Shown here: positions 11,998 to 23,096 of the stretch, one piece after another
How the letters are laid out: the number at the start of each line of letters is the position of its first letter
How positions within the stretch are numbered: position 1 is the stretch's first letter
Source of the DNA: Pogonophryne albipinna
Lineage: Eukaryota; Chordata; Actinopteri; Perciformes; Artedidraconidae
Direction: 5' to 3'
Assembly (NCBI GenBank): GCA_028583405.1
Contig: CM053256.1
Location: 25,393,325 to 25,457,324 of the forward strand
DNA length: 64,000 nt
Made by a program: the position numbers and the translations under genes
The notes under the pieces: model-generated
What the model saw: the letters and a program-made list of their open reading frames with translations, nothing else
Databases searched by the model: none
What the model was told of the DNA's origin: nothing

Positions 11998-12970
11998 ACT
12001 CCCTCATTCCCAAACTCATACACACTCTTACATATTAAACCTCTTTATACCTTGTATGTGTGTGAGTGATTGTGTGTGAGAATGAGACAGGAGTAAGTGT
12101 GCTCTCATGGCGTTTTGTTTTTCATTTGTGCTGTTTCATGTGTCTTTGAGGTAAACAGATGTATGATCTTGACCCAGCTTGACCTCGATGTTTTGAATTG
12201 TTTGGAACTTCAAAATCCTTTGATAATGTCTCTTTAGCAAACAGACATACACAGCCATACATATACTCCTTGAAGTAAATAAAAACACCTGGCTGCAAAG
12301 CCAAAGCTTCAAATATGTGGATGGCCATTTCATTCCTGTGATACGCAACAAGCAGTAAGATGAAGAGGAGCTTCTCTGTGGGACAAGAGGTCTCATGCAG
12401 CCCGTAACTTCAGCTGCAGGACTCATCCTCTGAAACAGAAACAGCCTGAGAAGGAGAATCTGGTGTGGATCTGAACTGTGCTTGAAAGGAGTCAGCACAA
12501 GGATAAAACACTTTTTTGCCAAATAGTTTGCCAAACAGTTCATTTATCAGATGGGGGCAGAGAAGAAGGAACAATTCTGCCCCGAATCCCACGTTGATAC
12601 AGAGGAATCGATGAGGTCCTTTGCTGAGGAGGTTGAGGAGCTGCTGAGGAACTGCTGAGGAACAACAAGATGGTGATGAGGTTGAGATGTATGAAGGACT
12701 ACAAAACCTTTTGGATGAAAAAAGCCTGATGTTCACTAAAGTGCTTAGTGATCCCCTCCTCAATCACACCACAAAGGGGATGATAGCACCAGAGATTGCC
12801 ACAGGAGTAACAAGAATATTCGTTGCGCCGCCACGTGAAGCCATGCTTAGAGAAATGATCAGATGCTTGTGGTGGAGTCTGATCGTTCTTCGTCTGACCC
12901 TTCCCCTGAAAGTGGAGAGGACACAGAGGATCCCATCCCGTAGCTGCGCTACATTCCTCTGCACTATCCT

Positions 12971-13563
12971 ATCCAATGTTTGCTCAAACATCTGTGGCAT
13001 CAACATCCCTCCAGTTTGCCACCGAACGTCCCCCATGCAGGTGGGTCATGTCGACAATACTGCTGATGATCTCAGGGGTAAAGAATAAACAAACAAAGAA
13101 GGATTCCACGTCATGAATTCTTATTTATGCCACTCGTAATGGCATAACGCGTGGGCCCTGAAACCAAACCTCTGGCAGCAGGAATGTAGCGCGACGTTTC
13201 CTCGTGAGAGGGAAACCAGATTTGAAAATGTTTTGATGTCCACCCACTGCCATGACGGACACGATCCTATCCAATGTTTGCTCAAACATCTGTGGCATCA
13301 ACATCCCTCCACTTTGCCACCGAACGTCCCCCATGCAGGTGTGTCATGTCGACAATACTGCTGATGATCTCAGGGGTAAAGAATAAATCAAAGAAGGATT
13401 CCACGTCATGAATTCTTATTTATGCCACTCGTAATGGCATAACGCGTGGGCCCTGAAACCAAACCTCTGGCAGCAGGAATGTAGCGCGACGTTTCCTCGT
13501 GAGAGGGAAACCAGATTTGAAAATGTTTTGATGTCCACCCACTGCCATGACGGACACGATCCT
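12971..13563 (+). repeat. Tandem duplication of ~298 bp in the piggyBac-like core
   Basis: The block starting ATCCAATGTTTGCTCAAACA at 12,971 starts again at 13,269. The copies share almost every base up to CCATGACGGACACGATCCT, apart from a small indel (period 298 at the start, 295 at the end). The duplicated sequence includes TTTGCCACCGAACGTCCCCC and an ATTCTTATTTATGCC box. Confidence 0.9.
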
Positions 13564-13676
13564 CCGGATAGGATAGTACAGAGGAATGTAGTGCAGCTAC
13601 GGGATGGGATCCTCTGTGTCCTCTCCACTTTCAGGGGAAGGGTCGGACGAAGAAGGATCAGACTCCACTACAAACT
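13529..13676 (-). pseudogene. Acidic N-terminal remnant, possible piggyBac-like transposase
   Basis: The minus-strand frame near 13,590-13,676 reads EFVVESDPSSSDPSPESGED followed by TEDPIP. This Ser/Asp/Glu-rich composition is seen at the N-terminus of many piggyBac transposases. No catalytic domain follows, and the frame runs into the duplicated core. A mirrored, shorter version is present near 12,880-12,950. Assignment is by composition and context only. Confidence 0.35.
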
Positions 13677-14347
13677 CCACATCAGATTCTCCTTCTCATG
13701 TTTGGCAAAAAAGTGTTTTATCTTTGTGCTGACTCCTTTCAAGCACAGTTCAGATCCACACCAGATTCTCCTTCTCAGGGTGTTTCTGTTTCAGAGGATG
13801 AGTCCTGCAGCTGAAGTTAGGGGCTGCATGAGCAGAGACCTCTTGTCCCACAGAGAAGCTCCTCTTCATCTTACTGCTTGTTGTGTATCACAGGAATGAA
13901 ATGACCAGCCAGCCAAACTACACATATTTGAAGCTTTGGCTTTGCAGCCAGGTGTTTTTATTTACTTCAAGGAGTGTATGTATCGCTGTGTATGTCTGCT
14001 TGACATTATCAAAGGACTTTGAAATCCAAACAATTCAAAAACATTGAGGTCAAGCTGGGTCAAGATCATACATCTGTTTACCTCAAAGACACATGAAACA
14101 GCACAAATGAAAAACAAAACGCCATGAGAGCACACTTACTCCTGTCTCATTCTCACACACAATCACTCACACAAGGTATAAGAAGGTTTAATATGTAAGA
14201 GTGTGTATGAGTTTGGGAATGAGGGAGTGAGAGAAAAAGAGAGAGAGAAAGAAAGAAAGAAAGATATGAGGTGAAAACTGCGACTTGCTGTAAACCAAAT
14301 CTACTGTATATTGTTGTCTCTGTACACACACACTGTACACACACACT

Positions 14348-14471
<124 letters not shown>

Positions 14472-16282
14472 TTCTCAGCTGATACCACTCTTCCGCATCC
14501 ATACCAACACACCTACATCATATTAGTTGCATACATGTATTCCAATGGCTGTCAGGGCCCCATTATACAACAGGCAAAGAAACCAAGAAATGACAAGCAT
14601 GTAATTCAATGGTAAAATGTCACATCTGGTTTTTACAGTAAAAAGGACAAATTGAACTATTTTCCTCCAATATAAAACCCTGACATTACAAAATGCATGA
14701 TTTTATTCCGGTATGGCGGAGAGATCAAAATATGTGGTTATAATGGGAGTGGATGGGACATTTTTGTCCGCGAGTGGCTAATGTGTGAGTTTTTTGTTTA
14801 ATCTGATTCTGTGCAAAAACTAATAATCAACCAAAATCAATGTTGTTGCTAATCTTTGACATATCCAAGACTGTTAAAAAAAAAAAAAAGCCGACCCCCC
14901 CAACATTTATCATATGGAAAACAACTGCTTTTTTGTGCATGTTTTTCATAGAAAACGCAAATTCATGTTTTCAAACTGGCAGTTCAAGGGTTAAAATCCT
15001 GAACATAATTTAACATTTGGTATTTTTGATCAGGACTGAAGTTGATTGAAAGATTTAACACCAAAAAGTTTAAAAAAATATTAATCTGTTGTCATTTTAG
15101 AGCAGTTTTTGGAAATGTACATTTTTGTCCCGAATTACTAATTTGTAACTTTTTTGTTCAATCTGATTTTGTGCAAAAATTAATAATGCAAACACATCCA
15201 TTTTGTTGCTAATCTTTGACATATCCAAGACTGTTATAAAAAAAAAAGAGCCAGTCCCCAGATATGTATTTTTTGGAAAATATCACATTTTCTCTGTTTT
15301 CATCATGAAAAAAAACAGCGGTTTCATGTATTCAAAATGGCATTTAAAGGGTTAAAATCCTGAAAATGATTACATTTTTGATATTTTCTATTAGGGTGGA
15401 AGTTGCTTTAAAGATTGAACCCAAAAAGGTTGTGAAAAAAACCTTTTAATATAATGTTTTTATCAAAGCATTTTGCAGTGGACATTTTTGTCTCGAATGA
15501 CTAATTTGCGTAGTCGATTTGTTACACAGTGAATTAAAGACCGATTTAAAAAATTGAAATTGGAATTCCAAAATAGATCGAGAAAATAGCCTTGTTACAA
15601 AAAATCAGGCCATTTGCACAAACACAACCAAAGTTATTGCAAAATGAAAAGTGAAAAATGACCCATATGGACAAAAACGTCCACAGTGATACCGGAGGGT
15701 TAAAAAGATCTTATTTAGGTTTTAATATGATTGGTGATAACTAAGGATGTTCTCTTAAGTTGTATGGCTTGTGAACTAATGTTTAAGTACTTTATTAACT
15801 GCATGGGAGTCTCTTTGAAGAGGGTAATAATAATTTTAAAAGATCTTAATGACCCCTTGATATTGTCTTTTTTATTGTTTATTTACTTCACACAACTATA
15901 AGGAAGCCCAATATGAAGTTATGTGAGGTTGTATAGGGGTAATATTAGAATGTTGCTATATGCAAAAAAGAGAAGTTTTTAAAAATGTTTTTCCTGCTGT
16001 ATTCATTCCAGGGTGGATGCAGTGGGGCTGATCAGAACAAAGAAAGGCTGTTAACACTTAAAATACATAGAATTAAGAGTGTGGAGGGAAATTAAATTAT
16101 TCATTTACAAACATACAAGGCTTTGTCGACTGAAGATCAATACAAGGGCAGAGTTTCACTCTGTGGGGGGACAAAAGAAGCATCCTAACGACTCGTTAAT
16201 CACCTGGACAAAGGACTCTTTAAAGCAGAGATACCACATGCTGACACATACCTGAACATTAGCAGGAGAGGACTCTTTAAAG

Positions 16283-17679
16283 CAGGGGTGCCCAACCAGT
16301 CGATCGCGATCGACCGGTCGATCGCGGGGAGATTCCCAGTCGATCGCGAGATGTGTCTAAAAATAGAACAACAATATTCAGTTTTATCGTTAATGTCCTA
16401 TAACATAATCTTCCTGTGCCAGAATAATGCACTTGAACGCATCAAAGCTTTGTGATTGGCCGGCGTGACCCCATGTGTCGGGGCGTGGCTGGTGGGCAGT
16501 GCACTAGTTCGCTAACGTTATCCGTGTCAACAGGAGTGACAGTCCGCACACACACAAGACCGCAATTATGGCAGAAGCAAAACATATATAATTTTCACTC
16601 CGAGTGGGAGGATGATTATTTTTGTATCTATTCCAATTCAAAGTCCTTCTGTCTCATCTGCAATGCGAGCGTGGCTTTATCGAAGAAGGGTAATTTAGGA
16701 GCGGCATTTCAAAACAGTGCACAAACGCTACGAGACGGAATTCCCTCCTAATTCTGCCCTCTGCTCCCAAAAGGGGAGGGGCCTGAAAGGACAGCTAAAT
16801 GCACAGCTGTCCATTTTCACCAGGCCCAACAACAAGAGCAAGGCTGCTCCAGAGCATCTTATCGTGTCAGTCACGTTCTTGCGTAACACATGAAGTCTTT
16901 CAAAGACGGCGAAGTTGTGAAGGAAGCATTCCTGGAGGCTGCCGATGCGTAATAAAAATAACAGTAGCATTTCAACAGGTTAATATGATAAAAACTCAAG
17001 TTAGATACCGTTATTAATCAGCTGTAAGTTTGAGTTTGTTTGAACTTATTCATTATAATTATTGTACAAAATGGTATAAGAATGCAAACTTAAATTGATT
17101 ATAGTCTATTATCAATTCAGGTTAAGAAACTAGTGTTGCTTGCATCCTATTTTAAAGGCATTTCTTTTTATAATCTACTAAAATGCAACAAAAAAAGGGT
17201 TTGATTCTATTAATTTTGTCTTTTTTATTGCACTGTTGCAGCATATTCCTGTGTAGCTTCAGATCTGAGTTGTCTTATTAGTAAGCCTAATTTATACTTT
17301 TGGAGCAACACTATTTTTATATAATGGCAAAGAAAGGGTTCAGAGTCTTTTCTTTTTTTCCTGTGTCATATGTGGCAGCACTGTTCAATGCTTCTTGAAA
17401 CATTACCCACTGTAGTGACGTGTGAATAAACTCCAACCCTGTATCAACAACACTGTTGTGTAACTTCAGTTAAATACTTGTATGTGTGTAGATTAGAAAG
17501 AGGTAAGATAAAGGATCTGAAGTATTAATCGTACAAAGGTCAGTTTTATACAAGTAGAAGTGTGTATTTACCTGGTAGGCTGTCAGTAATGGCTACGCCT
17601 CTCTATTTGGACTGGTAGATCTCGGCAGACTGGCAACTTTAAAAGTAGCTCTCGGTTCAAAAAAGGTTGGGCACCCCTG
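16283..17679. mobile_element. hAT transposon, BED-type, truncated transposase
   Basis: The ends CAGGGGTGCCCAACC and GGTTGGGCACCCCTG are perfect inverted repeats, flanked by the 8-bp duplication CTTTAAAG (16,275-16,282; 17,680-17,687). The inverted copy of this locus near 54,680 has a single CTTTAAAG and no element. An ORF around 16,590-16,750 reads [21 protein letters not shown], a BED-like zinc finger of hAT transposases, with frameshifts and stops after it. The catalytic domain is missing. A sister copy is at 39,308-41,413. Confidence 0.9.
16590..16915 (+). pseudogene. hAT transposase N-terminal remnant (BED finger)
   Basis: The segment [15 protein letters not shown] followed, in a shifted frame, by [14 protein letters not shown] is the beginning of a hAT-family transposase, where a Cys-x2-Cys...His zinc finger binds the element ends. 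The Cys pair is visible; the reading frame shifts near 16,705 and again further on. The RNase H-like catalytic core and C-terminal dimerisation domain are absent. The copy at 39,650-39,900 has the same structure, so the deletion predates the spread of both copies. Confidence 0.65.
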
Positions 17680-18016
17680 CTTTAAAGTAAATACATCATA
17701 AGGTTAAAATAAGATATATATGTTTAGTTGTTTATGATGAACAGGGTTCAAGGACTTTTTGGTGCTTCAAGTGAAGCTCCATATTTTTTCTAGCTATTTA
17801 AAAAAAAACTTTTTCACCATTTATTTTCTTATGAAGATATAGGAAAATTCTAGAGTCTTTTTTAGGCCCTATGATTCATTCCCTGTGGAAAGTGAGTATA
17901 TTTAAACTGTATGTGTTGTATTTAGCTTATTTTAAAAATCAAATATGTGTTTTTATGTGTAAAGTATCCAAAATAAAATGTATATACTTACTATTCCTAA
18001 TTAGTAGTACCCTCAG

Positions 18017-18196
18017 TAAACCATCCGACGACAGATCTGTACAGAGTGAAAGCGGCCCTCCTCTGGAGTTTACACACCCCCGGCCTTCTGCGCCAAGGGA
18101 TGGTCTGCGTGTGATCTCCAGCGACCTCTTCACACACCATCCTTCCGAGAGCCAGACATACTCATCCCCTTTTCAACCCCCCCTGCAGTCGCTCAG
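18017..18196 (+). CDS. Possible orphan coding exon, unknown protein
   Basis: A GC-rich island in AT-rich sequence, bounded by CCCTCAG (acceptor-like) and CTCAG/GTGTGA (donor-like), 180 bases long and open throughout. The peptide begins KPSDDRSVQSESGPPLEF and includes SSDLFTHHPSESQTYSSPFQ; it is Ser/Pro-rich, probably disordered, and I recognise no domain. The inverted copy (54,158-54,338) is conserved but carries one extra C near its start, which shifts the first codons' frame relative to the rest. Both copies stay open if the incoming phase differs, so the ancestral phase cannot be decided here. It may belong to an unidentified gene or be a retained fragment of one. Confidence 0.35.
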
Positions 18197-18239
18197 GTGT
18201 GAAACCCTCATACAGAATGTCAGTCACTGTGGAACACTT

Positions 18240-19500
18240 TTATTTTCTTAAAGAATGTGACTCTAGAAGGCAAGTTTGTGATTTTAACACTTATTTACTG
18301 ACACTAGGCAGATTTTGGCTTTTTTCTCTTTTCTTGTGTTACTAAGATACTTTTAGATACACTGATGTATGCAACACTTAACAACTGGTAGAATATGAAA
18401 TACTTTGTCTAAATAGATGTTATTTAACACTGACTCTAAAAGGCAAGTTTGTGATTTACTGACACTAGGCAGATTTAGTTTTTGTTATCTCGTTGTCTTT
18501 CTCTTACTTTTTGGATAGAGTTTTATGTATGACAACTTTACAACTGGTAGAAATGTAAGTACTTTTTCTGAGCAGATTTTCTTTAAGACTGTGACTCTTA
18601 AAGGCACTTTGGGATTTTAAGACAATCCAGTTTTCTGGAAATAACTTAAATGATTTTTGTTTTTTCTCCTACAAAGATACTTATAGTTACACTTTATTGG
18701 ATGCAAAACTTTATAACTTGGTAAAATATTCATTGATTTGTAATGAATTGAGTTTCTTAAAGAATCAAACACTAAATGGAGAGTTTGTGATTTTAACACT
18801 GTTTCGATGAAACAATGCAGTTTTGATAACTTGACTTGACTAACATTACTTTTTTAAATATATGTTTTTTAGATGACTGATTTTTGTTTTTTCTGCAACC
18901 AAGATACTTTTAGATACAGTTTGTTGTCTGAAAACGTTACAACAGGTAGAATGTCAATTACTTTGTAACACATGTATTTTCTTAAAGACTGTGCTCTAAA
19001 AGGCAAGTTTATGATTTTAACACTTTTTTACTGACAATCGGCAGATTTTGGCTTTTTTCTCTTGCCAAGATACTTTTAGACACACTTTGAGGTATGCAAA
19101 AAGTTAAAACTAGTCAAATCAAATACTTTTGTCTAAATAGCTGTTATTTAAGAATGTTAAATGTTATTTCTTAATGGCAGCTTTTTGATTTAAGTAAGAC
19201 AATCCAGTTAAACAATGTCGTTTTAGATGACTTTACTGATTTTTTGCTTTTTTCTGCTACCAAGATACTTTTGGATACAGTTTGTTGTCTGAAAACTTTA
19301 CAACTGGTAGAATGTCAGTCACTTTGTAACATTTATTTTCTTAAAGACTGTGACTCTAAAAGGCAAGTTTGTGATTTTAACACTTTTTTACTGACACTAG
19401 GCAGATTTTGGCTTTTTTTTCTCTTGCCAAGATACTTTTAGACACACTTTGAGGTATGCAAAACATTAAAACTAGAAAATCAAGTACATTGTCTGATTAG
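18240..19500 (+). repeat. Diverged ~180-bp tandem repeat
   Basis: The marker CTCTAAAAGGCAAGTTTGTG or a variant recurs near 18,250, 18,431, 18,596, 18,770, 18,991, 19,170 and 19,352. Each is followed by TTTTAACACTTTTTTACTGA, then CAAGATACTTTTAGA and a variable AAACTTTACAACTGG box. The units are unequal (165-220 bases) and diverged, so the array is old. Short open frames inside it are repeat translations, not genes. Confidence 0.85.
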
Positions 19501-19740
19501 AAACGAAAAAGACAACACCTTTCACCTTCCTTCTTTTTGTCTTTTTCGTTTTCCGTCCTATTGTCCCTTTTCTTTTCATTTGCATTCTGCGTTTGCTTTT
19601 CATTTTTCTTCTCCTTTTCATTTTTCTTTTTCTTCGTTTTTCTTTACTTTTGCAAATGTTGTGAATCGAGTTGCCTGTATTCGTCGTCCATAACATACGC
19701 CTGCCCATACCATAACCCCACCACCACCATGGGCCACTCG
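19500..19740 (+). repeat. Pyrimidine-rich low-complexity tract
   Basis: A CTT/TTTC-rich run (19,520-19,650) beyond the end of segment B. Open frames here are low-complexity artefacts. Confidence 0.7.
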
Positions 19741-19752
19741 ATTCACAACATT

Positions 19753-19770
19753 ACCCTAACCCTAACCCTA
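19753..19770 (+). repeat. Short telomere-like CCCTAA run
   Basis: Nearly three perfect CCCTAA units followed by degenerate CCCTACCCCTCAC. Too short to be a true interstitial telomere block. Confidence 0.6.
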
Positions 19771-19799
19771 CCCCTCACACCAGATACTGACTGGTTTTC

Positions 19800-20125
19800 G
19801 GACCCCCCCAGACCCCCCCAATAAAGCAAAAATGCACGTTTCAGAGTGGCCTTTTATTGTGGCCAGCCTAAGGCACACCTGTGCAATAATCATGCTGTCT
19901 AATCAGCATCTTGATATGCCACACCTGTGAGGTGGGATGGATTATCTCGGCAAAGGAGAAGTGCTCACTATCACAGATTTTTTCAGATTTGTGAACAATA
20001 TTTGAGAGAAATGGTTATTTTGTGTATATAGAAAATGTTTTAGATCTTTGAGTTCATCTCATGAAAAATGGGAGCAAAAACAAAAGTGTTGCGTTTATAT
20101 TTTTGTTCAGTGTATAAAAGACGTA
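19800..20125. repeat. Interspersed DNA-transposon-like repeat
   Basis: It contains GCACACCTGTGCAATAATCA and ends near AAAAGTGTTGCGTTTATATT and TTTTTGTTCAGTGTA, an end found in very many copies in fish genomes (from memory). No coding sequence. Confidence 0.5.
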
Positions 20126-20504
20126 CTAAAGTGCATTTTGCATGATAGTTCCCCTTTAAATAACATATCTGGTAGCTTTACTGGAGCTTCTGCAGTTAGT
20201 GTTAGCAAAGTGATTGCTTTGAGCTAAATGCTAACATGCTCACAATCACAACACTAACATGTCACTGTTTAGGCGGTAATACATTCACCATCTTATATTC
20301 ATCTTAAGCAGTTATTTGTCATAACTCAAAGTATAGGTCAGATAGAGCATTTGACTTGATGATGGCGCTAGATGAAAGGCCAGGGATCCCTAGAGTAACA
20401 ATGTTTTTGTGAGGAGGTCATTCATGTGTCAGTGGTATTCCTGGTAAGTCTTGCATTCAAAAAAATACAAAACTTTAAAAATAAATTTGAGCACTACATA
20501 CAGG

Positions 20505-22003
20505 CAGGGGTCTGTGAAAAGTTAGGATGATTCTAAGGGCCCGTGACTGGCAGGGGCCCCAAAACATTTTAGTAAATTAAGAAAAAAAATATAAGTAACC
20601 TTTCATCAATCATCAATAATTAACATTAATATATCGTCATATTGATGATGTACTCACTAAACTTATGATTCATTTAACTTATGTTCTTCCAAAAGTTAAT
20701 TATCCAAAGCATCGAACACCCCCCTCTATTTACATGTAATGATTTGGTCCTGCCTCCAAACGCTGTGCAGCACCGGCCCTTTCTAGCAGAGAGACTAGTG
20801 AGAGCATGTGAGGAGGGATGCTAGTACTTACGTGTGTACGATGTCTCAACGACTAACAAAGTCAGGCTTTCAAGAAAGAAAAGAAAGGAGAGAAAGACAA
20901 GAGAGAAGGACTAAAGGGCGACAGTATGTCACCCAGTTTTTCAAAAGAAAAGGTGGGTGTGGTCCATGAGTGGTGGAAATTAGTCTGTTAGCTAAGCGTA
21001 GTCCATTGTAAATAATAATTGTAATCTTCACAGAAAATTCAAAGGTTTTTCATTTCACTCCTCTTTTAGCTGACATTTAATAAATGCAGGTACATTTTTA
21101 GCAGCTATTCATACTAAATCAGTTGTCCCTCCCCCTGGTGCCAGGACCAACAGATCCATCTTTAGGCTCCGCAGCCCTGACCCCCCATAAGGCTTTGCAG
21201 TCTTGCCATGCTGTCCATTGAAAGCCAGTTGGTTAGAAAGCTGGACTTCAAGGACTTGATCAGTGACTTTGCCTGTAAGAAGGCTAGGCTCTTGGTGAGT
21301 AAGGCTGAGCCAGGGCTCGTAATAATTGTTAAAGGGCAAGGCTATGGTAACGATATTGGATCACTACACAGAAGATGCATGATGAGAAAAAGACTGAGAA
21401 CAGTTAATAGGCTCTGATTTAGCGCCACCATCAGGCCTTTTCACTTCCATTTCCGTTTTGTTGTCCGTTTACACTTTAATACCCGCTTATTTTGTAGTTG
21501 GTATGTATATTTAATTAAAAAAATCTGCTGCTTATGTTTTTTTTTTTGTTATAGCATTTTATAAATGATAATATTGGTGTTAATGTTCACTTTATTTTAA
21601 TTTAAGAGGTCATGTATATTTAAGTTATATTTATTTTGATTTTCGAATGTTCCATTTACATTTTTTATTAAAAAGGCATGTACACCATAAAAGATGACTA
21701 TTGAGGTATATTGTCAGGAATGTTAGTGTTATATCAAATAGTGAATTCTACTGCAGCAGAATGTTGCATGTCTGCACAGTGTTATATGTTCACCGCTCAG
21801 TGTCAGTAAATATTGTGCAGTTAGTATTGGACTACAAGATAGATGCAAGCCTGTACAGGTAGAGTTATTTAAAGCATGAATGAGTGGGTTGGGTTCTGGA
21901 GGTGTGGTTACAGCATTGTGCTTGGTTGGCGTGGCCTGGGCCTGGTGGTGGGGCCCAATGTGATATTTTTTCATGGGGCCCAAAATCCCTGGCGGCGCCC
22001 CTG
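20505..22003. mobile_element. hAT transposon, CAGGGGC-end family
   Basis: The element is flanked by the 8-bp duplication CATACAGG (20,497-20,504; 22,004-22,011). The right end is GGCGGCGCCCCTG; the left end starts CAGGGGTCTGTG and is slightly decayed. A frame near 20,841 reads [18 protein letters not shown], like the N-terminus of hAT transposases with a TTF-type zinc finger; downstream frames (21,208-21,417) are short. Related sequences: a truncated inverted copy at 44,293-45,665 and a 153-bp deletion derivative at 24,265-24,417. Confidence 0.85.
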
Positions 22004-22011
22004 CATACAGG

Positions 22012-22184
22012 TATATCAATATAGAAAGTTACATTAAAAGCAGGTGCCTCTGTCAAGGTTGAAATAGACATAGTTTCTCTTGTAAGAAAATGTGTTGTGA
22101 AATATAACCCTGCTAGGTCTGTAATGACTCTACGTGTTCTTAAGTGTATGAAGAAGTGTTAATTAGAGAGAAAGAAAACCTTAC
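22012..22184 (-). other. laptm4b: Intron sequence 3' of the laptm4b exon at 22,185
   Basis: On the minus strand this follows the GTAAGG donor at 22,179-22,184. No downstream laptm4b exon is found on the minus strand between here and position 1; the next exons are on the plus strand at 2,253. Confidence 0.6.
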
Positions 22185-22283
22185 CTTGAAGAATAGAATA
22201 GAGCCGATGAAGATTAGCACGATGAGGGCCAAGCAAATATTACTGAGAGCAGCGATCTCCTCTTTGTAAGGGAAGTTATCAGG
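22185..22283 (-). CDS. laptm4b: laptm4b exon encoding loop and fourth membrane helix
   Basis: Ninety-nine bases, 33 codons, phase 0 at both ends, with acceptor TTTGCAG and donor GTAAGG on the minus strand. The peptide begins PDNFPYKEEIAALS and continues ICLALIVLIFIGSILFFK, a hydrophobic helix ending in a lysine. In LAPTM4 proteins an NFPY segment precedes the last helix. It should splice to AYLIACVWNC, but that exon is on the plus strand at 2,253. Both are in phase 0, so an inversion or misorientation between them would restore a normal gene. Confidence 0.88.
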
Positions 22284-22489
22284 CTGCAAAGGAGTCAGAA
22301 AAAAAACAGAGCTTATTTGAGGTGCAAGGAGCATTAGATAGTAGAGACATTTGTAACTGTACATCCATCAGTACTGAACTGAGAACATTTCAGAACCTAC
22401 AAAAGCCTTTCTAAACCATAAAGTTCAATATTGTGCTGTTAAACATCACTGACTTCACTTTCAAGAGGAAAACACTTGAAGTCTCGTAC

Positions 22490-22612
22490 CAGTTGCTGCA
22501 GGTAATCCTGTATCGTGTTGGGGTAAACCACAACGCTGATCGCCACCAGGGTGTTCAGAGCAAAGTCGAATATTTGGTAACAGAAAAATGGGATGATCCA
22601 GGCGGGATGCAG
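22490..22612 (-). CDS. laptm4b: laptm4b exon encoding third membrane helix
   Basis: One hundred and twenty-three bases, 41 codons, phase 0, acceptor GTTTCAG and donor GTACGAG. The peptide contains WIIPFFCYQIFDFALNTLVA and then VVVYPNTIQDYLQQL, which continues into PDNFPY of the next exon. IPFFCYQIFDFALN is a hallmark of LAPTM4A/B. The exons upstream of it (N-terminal helices) were not found between 22,613 and the aldh2 start at 25,971, so they lie outside this window or are lost. Confidence 0.9.
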
Positions 22613-22770
22613 CTGAAACAGAGATAGAGATATGTCTTTTAGGTATTTAAGTTAGATATTGTGGACATCAATCAGAGCTAGAACTGGGAGATTACATTAT
22701 GTTTAAAATAAAAATATTTGCATTATTTTAACACAGTACATTTAGCCTTATTTTAACCAGTAGCATTGTA

Positions 22771-22854
22771 AATAGTATTATGAATAAAATCAACAACACT
22801 TTCTATGACACAGGTGTCATAGAAAGTGTTGTTGATTTTCTTCATAATACTATT
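22771..22854. repeat. Near-perfect 41-bp hairpin
   Basis: Arms 22,771-22,811 and 22,814-22,854 are reverse complements with about one mismatch (TGAATAAAAT against TGAAGAAAAT), around a two-base AG loop. The tip is GACAC-AG-GTGTC. It lies upstream (in gene sense) of the laptm4b exon at 22,612. Origin unknown; it may be a foldback MITE or a replication-slippage palindrome. Confidence 0.9.
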
Positions 22855-22939
22855 TAATACTAAACATAGGTCTATGTTTATAATGCAATATTAACATACT
22901 TGAATGCGTTATAATTGGCATATAGCACTTTATTATTAG

Positions 22940-23096
22940 AGTTAAAAGTGTCAGTTATGGTTGAAAGTCCAACGTTTATTCAAGATTAAAACAATTTGCG
23001 CTTTCTGTTTAATTTGAATGTCCGGGTTTCAACATGGATTCAATATTTCTGCCTAACCATATTTCAACATTGATTCACTCATATTTTGCTATCTGG
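22940..23096 (-). repeat. Interspersed repeat with CCCAGATAGCAAAATATG end
   Basis: The reverse complement matches 35,744-35,905 closely, beginning CCCAGATAGCAAAATATGAG and including GAAACCCGGACATT. Two copies in the window show it is repetitive; class not determined. It abuts the LINE at 23,079. Confidence 0.75.

Noticed and set aside
12136..13088. Open frames of 90-135 residues in the piggyBac-like element
   Set aside because: They overlap on both strands and mirror each other through the inverted arms; no transposase motif.
19472..19824. Lys/Arg-rich or Phe/Ser-rich open frames
   Set aside because: Both strands of a pyrimidine-rich low-complexity tract.
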